Made by a program: the position numbers and the translations under genes
Origin: Diprion similis
Taxonomy: Eukaryota; Arthropoda; Insecta; Hymenoptera; Diprionidae
Direction of reading: 5' to 3'
Length of the DNA stretch: 64,000 nucleotides
Assembly (NCBI RefSeq): GCF_021155765.1
Contig: NC_060107.1
Location: forward strand, 3,855,501 to 3,919,500
Notes under the pieces: generated by a model
Database searches by the model: none
Seen by the model: the letters and a program-made list of their open reading frames with translations, nothing else
Told to the model about the DNA's origin: nothing
Shown here: positions 48,460 to 63,975 of the stretch, piece after piece
Layout of the letters: the number at the start of each line of letters is the position of its first letter
Numbering within the stretch: position 1 is the first letter of the stretch

Positions 48460-49951
48460 ATGTCCCTTCGCATCAGATTAACTCGTAGTCGACCCGTAAG
48501 ACTACTGAGTGGAGTAGCTAAAAAATGTTGGGCATTCTCCGGGGCTTATGTTCTGGCCTGTTTCCTCCTGTATTGGCTTTACGGTGGAATCTTTGCATTT
48601 TTTCTCCTGTGTTTCGCTATCACAGGTTTGTTGCTAAGATCATTTCCTAAATCAATAATTTTTAACGTCAATTTTCAACATCTGTTTGTTGTTATAATTA
48701 TACTCATATTTTAAATTCTAACCGGCAAGTAAAACCTGCATATTTTCATTCAGGTATCTTATATCACACGGAGGACAAGCTTCTATATCATCCCGAATTA
48801 CCTCCTCATTCACGGGTCTACGTTCCTGCTCCGTCCATGTTTAGCCTGCCTTACCAAAGCGTGTATACCAGATCGGGAGATGGGACAATGTTGCACATGT
48901 TTTTTATATCGCAGACAGAAGAACAGGCTAAGAAGGTGCCTACGCTTTTATTTTTTCATGGAAATGCCGGCAACATGGGACACAGGTCTGTTTTACTCAA
49001 TACAAGTTGTATAATGTTTATCAGCGTACTCCGCAAATTTCGGTTTTTAATTGCTTATTGCGCATTCCGTGTTTTCATTTAGACTCCAGAATGTCGAAAG
49101 GTTATACCGTAAATTGGGATGCAATATACTTATGCTAGAGTATAGAGGATACGGACTATCTCAAGGCTCTCCATCCGAAGAAGGGCTTTATATGGACGCC
49201 AGAGCTGGACTAGATTATTTGTCCACTCGAACTGACATCAATAACGATGAAATTATAGTTTTCGGAAGATCTTTGGGTAACATTTATTGCAGTTTTAGAT
49301 TTTCGTAGGAAAGAAAGTGGCGATTATAAGCAAGTTGTATTGGTTGCTTTCTGCCTCAGATCTGTGTTTAAGAACAAGAAAAAAGATAAAAATCTCCTGA
49401 TAATCATTTAATGTACTCATTACTCGCTAGGCGGTGGCGTGGCTATTGATTTAGCGATGAGGCCAGATTATGCAAAAAAAATTTGGTGCCTCATTTTAGA
49501 AAATACTTTTACCAGTATACCGGACATGGCATCTCTGCTCGTTGGCTCTAAGATCCTTCAGTATCTTCCATTATTTATTTATAAAAATAAGGTACGTGTA
49601 CAAATATTACTTGCAAAGCTTAACGGAGATATAAAATATCTGCTACCGTTTAATGATATGTTTTTTATGTTTTTCTAGTATATGTCACTTCAAAAAATCA
49701 GCTCTGTCACTGTACCCACGTTATTTATCTCTGGCCTAGCGGACACTCTGGTACCGCCCAGAATGATGACTGAATTATACGAACGTTGCGGAAGCTCGTA
49801 CAAAGGGATGCTCCGAGTGCCCAGCGGGACTCACAATGAAACGTGGAATCAGTCTGGGTACTATACAAGTATATCCACGTTTCTCAATCAACTAAGAGAA
49901 AATCCTCCTGCCAGAGTAACAACGAATCATTGGCAGATAGACCACGTGTAA
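48460..49951 (+). CDS. ABHD13: Alpha/beta-hydrolase domain protein 13 (Bem46-type serine hydrolase)
   Basis: This is a membrane-anchored serine hydrolase of the Bem46 group whose physiological substrate is poorly known. The exons are 48460-48625, 48754-48985, 49083-49276, 49431-49591 and 49679-49951, giving 341 residues, close to the 337 of human ABHD13. An N-terminal hydrophobic anchor covers about residues 25-57 (WAFSGAYVLACFLLYWLYGG). The hydrolase core has the oxyanion-loop motif FFHGNAGNMGHR and LMLEYRGYGLSQG. The nucleophile elbow is GRSLGG with Ser196, completed across the exon 3-4 junction. The acid is Asp273 in GLADTLVPP and the base is His303 in GTHNETW. All triad residues are present, so the enzyme looks active. 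Confidence 0.95.
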
Positions 49952-51913
49952 TGATAATGGTTTACATGGCTCAATATTGCGTCCAAAATTATTGTAGTTT
50001 ACGTTTCATAGTACAAGATTTTCTGTATTTTTTCTCGACTATTTTTATTCCTTTTTTGTTTTTTTTCGTAAATAGAGAAAAATGATATATTTCCTTATGA
50101 ATTTTGATAGAGCTACAAGTATGTAATATAGTCAATAATAATTTGAAGGGATCAAATCGTCCAAAGTAGATGATGATGAGCAGATCAAAAGTCTTCAGTA
50201 GCCAAAGCTTGGAAATAGTATAATGAATTTAAATATATATCTATAGGTATATACACTGACGTATACACACACATACGCACTTTAATTTAACAAATTTAGT
50301 ATAAGGTGGTAAATATCGTTGAATTTATCGTTGAAGCACCTTGAGCAAAAATATTTTGAAACATCTTAGGGATCATGAGATATGAAATTTTTTTTATCGT
50401 GTTTTAACATTGAAGTTTATTAACTTATTCCTTGAAATTTAATAGGTCTTCCATTATTACATTGTACCGATTATAACTTCTATTCAATTGCCAGTCTTAT
50501 TATTTACAAAACAACACCTTGCAGCGGTGTGGATATAATTATTTTTGCAACTTCCAAATTGAAAGTATTTTGAGAATTGCTTAACACATGAGTTACCATC
50601 GTCGGTTAAATTAATTTCTTTCACTCTAGTTCTACTTTCTATTCCAGCTTTTAGAAATGGTAAAGTCATTCTGTAAGTTATATATGAAATACTGTTAATT
50701 GTTGCATTACCAAATAGGTAGAGCACAATTGAGCCCTTATGGAATCGTGATTAATAATATAAAAACAGTCAATATGATTATTCTTTAATAATAATAATAA
50801 TAGTAACAATATTACTACGTAATCGCGCAGCGCAATTGTCGCAAAGTCCACAGATCAGGTTTGCGAATTTTTTTAACGTCCTAAATATATTTTGTGTAGG
50901 TATGTAATATTAAAAGTATTGTAGTTAAAATAAAATGTCTTAAGGCACGTTGTCATGATGCTATGAACGCAAATTACGTATCCTTTTCAGTATATGTATA
51001 CTTAGAAACAATTTTAATTTTAGAACAGTAATACTATACAGGTTTGGTTGGATCTCCTGTTTCTTTTTTCGGACTTTGGCAAGTCCAATTCTTGTGAATC
51101 AATTAGCGAATATCGCGATAAAATGATTCTACCTCATCAACAAAACATACCGATGTTTTTGCTCGAGAGATCTTTCGACCACATTAACTCTACACATATT
51201 ATACAATTGCTATACAAGTTGTTAAATATCACTGACCATTTCTTTTCTAATTACCTATAAAGCGTGTCTCAATTTTGTACACAAGTGATCTGAAAATGAA
51301 TATAAGTATGTTGTAAATAAAAATGTTAAATTGTAATAAATATCGCGTATACAGATTAAACATATTTGCCGTTATTATATAACACGGCTATACATTTTGA
51401 AAAATATCATCTCCTTTTGAATTTATACACTCGTTTGCTATATCTAAATTTTTTTACATCATATCTGCGCTTCACTCGTCGAGTAAAATATATGGCACAT
51501 TATCCGTACGCTACAATATTTGATATCCTATCTTACATGCATGCAGTTTAGTTTTTTCCCTCTTTTTCATAAATTAAAATGAAAATTTTTAAATGCTGAA
51601 GTAATATTTTCCGAGGTTTTTAGAGTCGATCACAGTCCAGTAAACCCAATGGCATTGCTTTAAGCTTATGTACTATCAATCTCTGTAATAATTGACCTTA
51701 CTTTTATTTACCTTACGATATCAATCCAACTTTTAAAAGGTAAACATTTTTCATATGCAGACCTGACAAAAATCCTCTGCGTATTCTTGTGCCAGAATGT
51801 GCAGATACGAAGTATGGGAAAAATCTGTTGATGCCAAATTTTTTTGCCCAGTCGATAGATGAGAACGAATATAATAGAAGAATTATTGAACTGTATAAAT
51901 ACGAAATCGTAGA
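49952..51913. other. Convergent intergenic space (ABHD13 and LRR gene 3' sides)
   Basis: This AT-rich space holds the 3' UTRs of two convergent genes. Short reading frames here have no family resemblance or splice context. No repeat family was identified beyond small A/T runs. Confidence 0.7.
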
Positions 51914-54593
51914 TTAAAATCTTCGATTTCTTCGAGATCTTTTCATTGCTATTCGTCGAGCTGAAACAATACCAATTGTAACCAACATTGATAGAACGAC
52001 AGCGGCACCAATCAATGCAGCTAACATTCCTGTGCTCGATTCTATTTTAATTGTTTGGCTACTTTGACTCATTACTCCGGCTGCTTCAACGACAACTTTG
52101 GACACCAGGATTTGTGAGTCTTCGCAAAATACTTGATCCTTCCACTTGTACCAATGTATCATTCTCATGTCTTTCCTGTCCGGCGGTGAAGCACACCTGA
52201 AATAATATTCGTTTTAAGTTTAGAATTAAGTTGTGAAATGGAAAATTTCTTATTGCAAATCGATTGATATATTTCTCCTTTTTCTCACTTCAGGTCATCC
52301 AGAAGCTGGGGGTATGCGTCGTAAAGCTTTGGGATCAGTTCTACCAGCATCCATTGCAGTGGACAATCGCAGTGGAACGGGTTGCTCTGTAAGTTGACGC
52401 TATACTTCAACAAGCCCGTATTATTCTGCAATTTAATCAATCCTGGTGAAATGCTGCTCAGATTGTTGCTGCTCAGATCTAACTGTAATTAAAAATCAAT
52501 AGAAGAATTTCATTAAGATGTATAAAGTATTGACATTATTTGTTATTGACTGTTCGTTTTATCACTTGACTCACCGAGCAAAGATTCACATCTCTGAAGG
52601 CATTCGCATCGATTTGTGTGAGTCGTTTGTTCTGAGATATTATCAAGTTTAAACACCCCTCTGACTTTTCATCATCGAGATTTGATAAAGCATCTTCGTC
52701 GATGCTTTCGACTAGCTCTAACGATCGGGCAATTAACCAGTGGAGGTTCAGTTTAGAGTTGAATTTCAATTCTCTTATAGGATTTCCACTGATTACTAGA
52801 GTGCTCAGCTGTGGTAAATTTTCATTCTTTATTGTTTCTGGAACTACGGATAATTTGTTGAATGACAAGTCTAGCGTATCCAGCTTCTCCAATTTGACAT
52901 TTGGAAAGTCTGTTAGTTTGTTGCCGCTAAAATTAAGGCTCTCCACTCGAACGAGCGACAACAAATTATCATTAAGCTCAACTATTTCATTGTATGCCAT
53001 ATCGAGTGTTTGCAGATTAATCAAAGTTTCAGGCACATTTGTAATCATGTTGTAGCCGACGTTCAGATTAATTATGGAAACTGGAAACTCGTGAGGAGAA
53101 AGATAGACCAAATGGTTGTTATTAAGAGTTAAAGTTGCAAGCTGTGTCAAATGTATCACATTGTTCTCTCCAAGCGAGTCGATCCGATTGAACGATAGAT
53201 CCAGATATTCTAACTGTGTTAACGATTGAAGCGAACCATTTTCCAAGCTTTGTATGTTGTTATGAGAGACGTCCAGCCATGTTAGATTGGTCAGTAACTT
53301 CAGGTCGGGATCTAGAACGCTGAGTTGATTCTGGCTCAAATTCAGTCGTTGCAATTTTGTTATTTTGGTGATTATTCTCTCCGGTAAAGCAGTCAGATTA
53401 TTGTGCGAGAGGTCTAGATCAGTGAGAGACTGAAGCTGGTCAAAAGCAGTTTCCGGTATCTCTTGGAGATGATTTCTGGACAGGTTTAGAGTTTCCAAAT
53501 TTACCAGATTTGTAAACATATCCGTTGGCAGAAAGTTCATTCCATTCTCAGCCAGGTTCAAAACACTGAGACGAGGCTCTTCGTCGAACATTAATAAGTC
53601 GAAACGATGATGGTTATTATCCTCCAGTCGTTTTCCTTGGCAATTTACGATCCAAGCAGAGTCTAAAATACAAATAGAAATCATTTTTTGCCCATACACT
53701 TTCAATATTCTAATTCACATTTCATGGAACATAATTCCTAATTTCTTATCCTTTATGAGACTTTGTATTCCTCAGTGAAAAAATTCTTCTGTTTCTAATA
53801 TTTTCTAACTTATTGAAGCGATGTGTCCTCTGTTCTGTTCTAACTGATTACCAATTTTCATTTCTCTTCTAACATTTCTGATTCCTTTTGAAATTAGTTT
53901 TCAATGAAAGATTTTCTTTGACAATTTGAACTGTTAAAAAAATTCCACAAAATTATTATACCCAGTGAATTGAATTCATTAAAGGCAGTTTTACGAGTTG
54001 GAAGGTGAAAAACAAAGAGACAAAAATATTTAAAAAATATTACGTTTGTTTCAAAATTCGGTATTCCAAGTAAAGAAAATCGACGTTTGACTCCGTTTTA
54101 TACATTTGGATTTTCTTTAAACTGTATGATGATTATCTTTACGATAACATAAAAAAAAAAAACGAAATAAAAAACCAAGTTGACCCCATTACCAATTTGT
54201 AAATCCGTGTGTCAACATCTAGACAAGATAAAAATTATGTGCGGATTGCGAGTGATAGAGCAAACTCGAAAAAATCGAGTGTGAGTATGCATATCAGAAA
54301 TGGGATTGGCTAGTGGTCGCTGCCACGTGAGAATTCCGTCACGATAAGAATTGGAGTTATGCGTTATTTTTTTCAACACTATCATGTTTTTGTCATACTT
54401 GTGATGATGATTTTTTTTTTTGCACCAAATTCTGTGACCTGGTGGATAGGATTTAAAAAAAAATATATCATAAAAAATTATTACCTGTGCTAGTACAAAT
54501 GCATGTTTCGCACATACTGCATTCCGCCGATCCGTGCAAGTTGCATGTAACGAGTAGCAATCCAATGAAATTCCAATAGCGATGCCCTTTCAT
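51914..54593 (-). CDS. Leucine-rich-repeat transmembrane protein
   Basis: This is a predicted cell-surface receptor or adhesion protein. The exons are 54485-54593, 52575-53662, 52289-52482 and 51914-52196 (557 residues). Residues 1-24 form a signal peptide (NFIGLLLVTCNLHGSAEC). An LRRNT-like cysteine cluster follows (CSMCETCICTS, then VNCQGKRL), split by intron 1. About 14 extracellular LRRs follow the L-x-x-L-x-L-x-x-N-x-L pattern, for example LDLSHNNLTALPE and LDLSFNKLSVVPE. The LRRCT cap begins NPFHCDCPLQWML and uses later cysteines in exon 4. A single helix (AALIGAAVVLSMLVTIGIV) is followed by a short basic tail. There is no TIR, kinase or Ig domain. Insects have many such proteins and I cannot name the orthologue. 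Confidence 0.85.
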
Positions 54594-55892
54594 AATGTCG
54601 CGGTGAACGTAAAGTTGTGAGTTACTGGTATCGGATTTACCGCACTCGAATCGTGACGGTGTTACTTTTTACGTGTAACTTATGATACACACTGTGCACA
54701 AGCTCTTCAAGTTGTACGTTAGACAAAGCAGGGAAAATTAAATTAGTCAACCCCGGTGAACGGTAAACTTAACTCTGGAGTGTGCAGACTGAGACTGACT
54801 TTCAATGCCGATAGATAATATGAATCCTAGTGTCGTACCTGCAGATAGCTTATCAGTTGATTGCGTCATGCATTGGCTGTGATGATTGTGAATTTAGGTG
54901 TACCGTTACCATCGTTGTCTTCATGTTTTGACCCCTTCGCTAAAATTCGTTCGTCACTACTCGAAAGTCCAATAGAAAAGACAATAACACGATGTTTCAG
55001 CGTACATTAACAGAATGAGTCACTTATCCTGTGGGTTTCCGCAGACGGAATGTAAACGCGATTAGATTTGCATATTTTCGAGTGAAAACGACCGTGCCAC
55101 ATTTTTTTGGGAAACGATTGGAACGATTCTTGGATGTAGAGAAGTAAGAAAGAGAAAAGAGAAAATTAACAACTCATGAAATGTTGCTTGTAAATTCTCG
55201 ACTTGTTTTTTTTTCTTCATCTTTCGTGTGATTATGATTCAGGGAAAAGTAGTTGAAGTGAATTTTCAATATGTCCATCCTTTGGTGGACACTCAGGTCG
55301 TAAGTAATCGAGATTATTGAAATGATAACGAATCGCGTGTAATTCTTATAATTCTTCACCTCGACGATATCCCGAATCCGTTTTTCAACTACTACAAACG
55401 TTTTATCTGTGTTTACGAATTATATGCGAATGATCATGAGGCCTGATGAATGTACTAAGAATTCTACGTGGCCAAATGACGTGGCACGATTGCAACGAGT
55501 GCAGGTAGTACAATATAGTAGAAACGCGGCGTAATTCAACTCACGATTATGTATCTATAGTGTTCTATGCCTGCGAATGAGTCGACAGTTGAAATGAATT
55601 GTTTAATTACGTTATATTGCACGTGTGCGTGAATTTTCTTTGTCTCATGTCGCCTTTATTTCACTCAACCGAAAATCACGCTGGATACAAACGCTGTTTG
55701 CCATCGTTATACTGATAATAAATATACCAATTACCAACGTGATCTCGGCTATTACTGTTTGCAGACACGAGTTTTCAGGGCTTGATAACATAAAGCGATT
55801 TATTCTTCTATCTACGTAACATTCGTTTCGCATTCTATCGCGATTCGTGACTACGCGAATTTCAAATAAATCAGCATGCTCTTCGTATACAT
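54594..55892. other. Upstream region of the LRR gene
   Basis: This holds the promoter side of the LRR gene and unremarkable sequence up to the transposon. No gene could be supported. Confidence 0.65.
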
Positions 55893-55935
55893 ACCGGGAC
55901 CATCTCTAGAAACTAAACAGGAACTGCGCATGCGC
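55891..55935 (+). repeat. Left terminal inverted repeat
   Basis: Exact reverse complement of 58543-58587. The inner end TGCGCATGCGC resembles an NRF-1 (erect wing/P3A2) binding site. Confidence 0.95.
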
Positions 55936-58586
55936 CAAATGATTCAATTTCATTGGCCAGCGAAATTGCCCCGCGGAGTAATTTTCGTCAGCTAACCAAG
56001 GCGACCAACGTACACGAAATGTGACAAGGCTCTGAATATCTCGCGCGTAAAGTAGCGTATTGAGGTTAGGTTGTTATTTATTCCTACTTATCGTGAATTT
56101 TTTAAGAAAAGTGTCATTCAGCAATACCGTAGTTGATATTAGCAGATATTTAATCGACACAATAAAGGCGTCAATGGAGAAACAAATATCAAAAGCTACA
56201 GAAATTGGATCAGTTATTTATTGAAAGAAGAAAACTGAAATTAAATGTGGAACGTCATCAACGAGTGGGAGTCTAGACAAACTGAGGCAGGTAAGTAAAA
56301 ATATTGTTTATTTCAAACAGATTCTTTATTTACATAAAATTAAAAATAAATGGATTGTTGAAACCCAGTAGAGGGTTGCTCCAGAGTAAATTTGTTACAG
56401 TGCAGTGCTCCGGAAGCCAGTAATCAGTGCCAATGAACATGAAATATTAAAATAAAATCAGTAACAAGGAATAAAAGAAATAGTGTATCTTGAAACACAA
56501 AGCTTAGGAGTACAAAAAGTAGCAATTCGTTTTTCTGTCGCAATTTATTGAAAATTAGTGGTATTCAAAACAATTAGAAGCTCTTGTCTGATGATAATAT
56601 CTTTTAATATTTTCAGGTGGGAAACACACATCATCGAAGCGAGACTAAAGTTGTCAGGCGTTGAAGCGTGTAAGTAAATTTCTGATACTATGATATTTGC
56701 ATATTACAATATTTTCACATGTATTCAATGATAAAATTCGTTTGTTCTGACAGACTTGAAGTTTCAAGTTTGGATAATAGGATGAAAATCATACCTTACC
56801 TGATGGTCAAAACGTTTTGGTGGCTAGGACCCTAGTTTCTCGATTGGTGCCACCGTTCCAACCATCGAACCTGGTTGTTCCGTTGTTCCATTAGACAACA
56901 GGTATCCGAAGGAATTTCTTCTGGTCATCGCCACCTTCTGAACATCAGTCGTGGCAAAATTGAAGAGCACGACACACTACAGATCATGGTGTTTGAATAT
57001 TCCATCATTTTAGATCTATCGAGCCAATAGTAATAAGTTTGTTATTCAACAATTGCTGCTAACTAATTTTACAGAGCAATCATTCCGTGCACCATTGTAA
57101 TCCAAGCAGTATTATTGGCCCGCATTATTTTTCAAATTTTATTTTCGGCAGTTTTGATATTTTATTTTTCACTCTCTTGGTATTCAATTCAGATGAATAG
57201 TGTTTCAAGTGTTAAATCAGATTCCAAGGATGAATTTTGATGTGTAAACTGAACCAATCTCAATCTAAAAATGTTGGATAACTTCAGTTGAAAATGTCTT
57301 TAAAATCAATATTAATCGACAGTATCATCTGACTAGCTAGTTGCAGCTATCATCCGTGCTTGAGCCTCGTTCAACCCCAGCAAGGTCTAAGGAATGCATT
57401 CACTTACTAGTACACGTTACAAATGATCACTTTGTCTACAATAGGACTTACTTGCTGGCTAACTTTTTTATGATGAATCTTTATCAGGGAGTCATCCGGT
57501 AACTTATTGAAAGCTTGAAACCAGATTCAATTTTATACTCTTACAATGGTCCTTCATTGAAACTGAGAGTTTGTGAATCTCCATTTATTACAATTAATTC
57601 TGCATCCCATGTTAACACTGTTCGAAACAAAAAATCTCATCCTAAGATTGGAAATGGAATCTGCAATGCAAAAGTTATCTAGTGGCACAAGTTAAAAACA
57701 AAGAACCTTATAACGGTTTCTGCGACAGAGGGATTCCTTCCGGATATTCATGTTACTGGATGATGTTCGGAGCACTATGAACAAGATATTGTATTGGATT
57801 TAGGTTTAAGTAAATATTTTCCTGAACTTCAGTGAAAATTAGATATTCATTTGTTTCAAAGGAACAAGGGGTACAATGTTGAATCCGATAAGTCAATATT
57901 TTCATATGAATGTTCTGAACATTACTCTAAAACATGATTATCCTTAAAGTTAATTACTGAGGCACATTTTGAAAATGTTGATTTTTAACTTGTGTCACAG
58001 AATGTTTCTGAGTTTTACTCTTCGGATTAGATTTCTTTAGATTAGATTTGAAATTGAAAGAAACCGTAAGATCTACAACTTCCTTTTCCAACCAACAAAA
58101 GTGGCCGATGATCTCCGCATGTGTCACGAATTGAATGGGAAGAGAAGACATCAGCTAACAGCAGAGATGCTATTATTTTGGCTGTATTTTCTGTTGAAAG
58201 AAAAAAATTTCATTGTTATTCTTAATGTATGAAGTAATGAAAATGATTGAATAAATTGTCCCCACCTACCTGCTTCGTTTCTTCCAAGCACCCAACATTT
58301 GAACAGATTTCTTGTTTCAATCGAATAGGACGAATTTTCAAAGAGCATCAGCATTAAATTCCGACCGTTCTTTGAACAATCAATTTTCAATAACAAATGC
58401 TTCCCAAGCCTTTCCGAGTGACTATCTCAATGACTTGAGATTCTAACCTCAAAAATGCATGTGAACTACATCGCCGACAGAAACAGAGTTTGACAGCAGG
58501 GTCTCGGGGTGGCCAGACTGCACGGACGGCGGATTTAAATTCGCGCATGCGCAGTTCCTGTTTAGTTTCTAGAGATGGTCCCGGTA
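55893..58586. mobile_element. DNA transposon about 2.7 kb with 43-45-bp perfect TIRs, probably TA target duplication
   Basis: Two perfect 45-bp inverted copies bound the element (55891-55935 and 58543-58587), beginning ATACCGGGACC and ending inward at a GCGCATGCGC palindrome. The only matching direct flank is TA on both sides, as in the Tc1/mariner superfamily, but length and termini do not let me assign a family. Inside are an AGGTTAGGTT-like motif, splice-like signals on both strands and fragments of open frame. None shows a DDE/D transposase I can recognise, so it is probably non-autonomous or decayed. Perfect TIRs suggest recent activity. It lies between the LRR gene promoter and the POLD3 3' end. 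Confidence 0.8.
58042..58435 (-). pseudogene. Possible spliced reading frame inside the transposon
   Basis: On the minus strand an open segment ending at a donor (GAAGCAG|GTAGGT, last exon base 58270) can join to an acceptor (TTTCAACAG, exon starts 58190) in frame, giving roughly 105 residues. It reads SHSERLGKHLLLKIDC early, RNLFKCWVLGRNEA before the splice and ENTAKIIASLLLADVF after it, and stops at 58042. There is no good initiator upstream, and a TGA precedes the segment. I do not recognise it. It may be a decayed transposon gene or a chance frame. Confidence 0.3.
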
Positions 58587-58587
58587 T
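58543..58587 (-). repeat. Right terminal inverted repeat
   Basis: Exact reverse complement of 55891-55935, with no mismatch over 45 bases. Confidence 0.95.
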
Positions 58588-59180
58588 ATAATAATCATTA
58601 CCCGAAGATGTTTAAAAGTGCGATTTCGCGTGTATAACACGCAATTTATCATTGTAAATTAGCAATGATTCAAGTTTATGGATAAACAATTGGGGCGCGA
58701 AGTCGCCAGGTTAACTTGATGTACTAAATTCTATATTGTACGTGATTAATCCATATTTCAAGAATTGTTACAATTTTATAACAGACTAACAAGGTATATC
58801 TTGTACATAATTTCGACAGTAGGTATGGATTTTGCAACATTTTTATACATATATTATATAGTATCGCGCAGTACAACCACGCGGTAATATTTTTTATCTA
58901 TATATTTATACGGTAATAAAATTTCAATAGTGTTGTAACTTTGCATTAAAATCCGATAACATTCACATTAACAGTACATAAATACCTATAGCGTATATTA
59001 TACATATATATAAATAAATTTTTCAACGTATACAGTATATATTAATTAGAATTGGTGTTTTTCTCGCCATAATTTTCACGCATAATATGTACATTGTACA
59101 ATTACAGGCTATAGTAGGTAATTAGTATCTATACCAATCGCTTTCACATTTTACATCGCTAGAGATCGTGGAATTGCGCT
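58588..59180. other. AT-rich stretch downstream of POLD3
   Basis: This probably includes the POLD3 3' UTR. Nothing else was recognised. Confidence 0.6.
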
Positions 59181-60349
59181 TTAAGACTTTTTGAAAAAAT
59201 TCAATAGGCTGGCTTGCTTACGATTATTGGCTTTTGGAGCTGCGGATCCGAGTTGCAGCGTTTCGACTTTTGGGGTGTCTTTTTCTTCTTTATCCGAAGA
59301 ACTTTCGTAGACGTATTCTTTTTTCGTTACAAAATAACCGTTTTCGTCTGTAAAAGTTTTGTCAACGACCTTCCGTACCTTGGTTTTACCATTTACCGTC
59401 TTATACCTCGGCGGGGAAATTTTATTCCCAACATTTTCCGACCGAGTTTTACCCTCCAGAATAAAATTACGCGTCGCTTCGTCCTCGCCCTCCTCCTCCT
59501 CGTTAATGCTTGACTCTCCGCTGGAATTAGAAGCTGGATCAAATTTCCGCTTCTGTCGTTTACTACCCGTCTCTGGCTCCTCAGAACCTCGACGTTTCCG
59601 GCCCCGACTCCCAACACCTTTGTCATCGTCTTTGGCCGTTTCTTTCTGCGAGGCATGAAAGGTTTGCGGCTTTGTTGTTACTTTGCTGAAGAAGTTTTTC
59701 TCCTTCTTCAAATCCGCCTTCGGTACAGCTAACTTTGGCGATTTTTCTGTAGACACTTTACCCCCGAATTTGCAGCCCCATCTTAGCTCGTTTAATTCTT
59801 CTCCACTGCGGGCAATTATTTCTTTGCAAACAATTGCACCATGTTGATGATCTCCGTTTCCAGTTAAAGCCAGCAACTCCACATCTGGTAACGCTCTTTG
59901 CAAACTGTACAGATGCTCTGCGCTCAGCTTTTTAAACTTTCGCTTCGCGGACGCGAGGTCTTCTTCCTTGACTACCTCCACTCGTAGAACATCGTCGTCT
60001 AGGTACCCGATCAGAGTTAAGGTGGCCAGAACTTTTTTGCGCTGTTCTTGCTCCTTCCAAAATTGCCATAATATTTGCTTTGCCAAGTTGACGTGGAGGC
60101 CCAGCTTCTTGCTCAACCATTTGTACGTTACCTGCATAGAATTGAAAAAAAGTTAAAACATTGTTGGGGTTTTGGAACGGATCGATGCTCGGGATTTCGT
60201 TCCTAGTTTTCTTTAAAAACAGATACAATCAGTTTACACAGTTTCTGTCTTTCCATTTGTACACACATTCACGCGCTTACCAATTTGTCATCGTCAAATA
60301 TGTATCCACTCAATGTCTCTAAGTACGTATCAATCCTCGTGGAAATCAT
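59181..60349 (-). CDS. POLD3: DNA polymerase delta subunit 3 (p66)
   Basis: This non-catalytic subunit of the replicative polymerase delta links it to PCNA. The two exons are 60281-60349 (MISTRIDTYLETLSGYIFDD) and 59181-60131, joined in phase 0, giving 339 residues, shorter than human POLD3 (466). The N-terminal winged-helix region is clear (VTYKWLSKKLGLHVNLAKQ, then TLIGYLDDDVLRVEVVKEEDL and LYSLQRALPD). The middle is charged and disordered, with nuclear-localisation-like GRKRRGSEEP and SKRQKRKFD and an acidic EEEEGEDE patch. The protein ends in a PCNA-interacting PIP box, QASLLNFF, three residues before the stop. POLD3 lies 328 bp downstream of the TMC stop on the same strand, so its promoter must fit in that gap or overlap the TMC 3' UTR. 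Confidence 0.95.
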
Positions 60350-60676
60350 TTCAGAACAACAATGTCGTTGGGAGGAAATTAGGCTAATGCAAAGTTATAT
60401 TTTATCTATTATTGGGGTACAAAAAACAGATTGATATTCACTATCACTCTCTGCTGCGTGACAGTTGATGTTTGATTCTATCGAGGTTTCGGACTTTACT
60501 GACGCCGAATTGTCAATATTTTGGTTACACTATGACACTCGGCTCGACCTACTGCGGTCGTCTATCCTCTCGCCTTAATTTTGTATTCCTAAACTCATTT
60601 CAAATATTCAAACGTTCCGAGAGGAAGGAACTTGTGAAAAGTTGTTAGTCGAATTAATTGTACCTTGAAAAATTCC
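60350..60676. promoter_or_regulatory. Short gap: TMC 3' UTR and POLD3 promoter
   Basis: The 327 bp between the TMC stop and the POLD3 start must hold both a 3' end and a promoter, or the two transcripts overlap. No TATA box was identified on the minus strand. Confidence 0.5.

Positions 60677-63975
<3,299 letters not shown>

Noticed and set aside
59214-59658. Plus-strand open frames over POLD3
   Set aside because: Antisense shadows of the POLD3 exon, which has an unambiguous PIP box and N-terminal domain.
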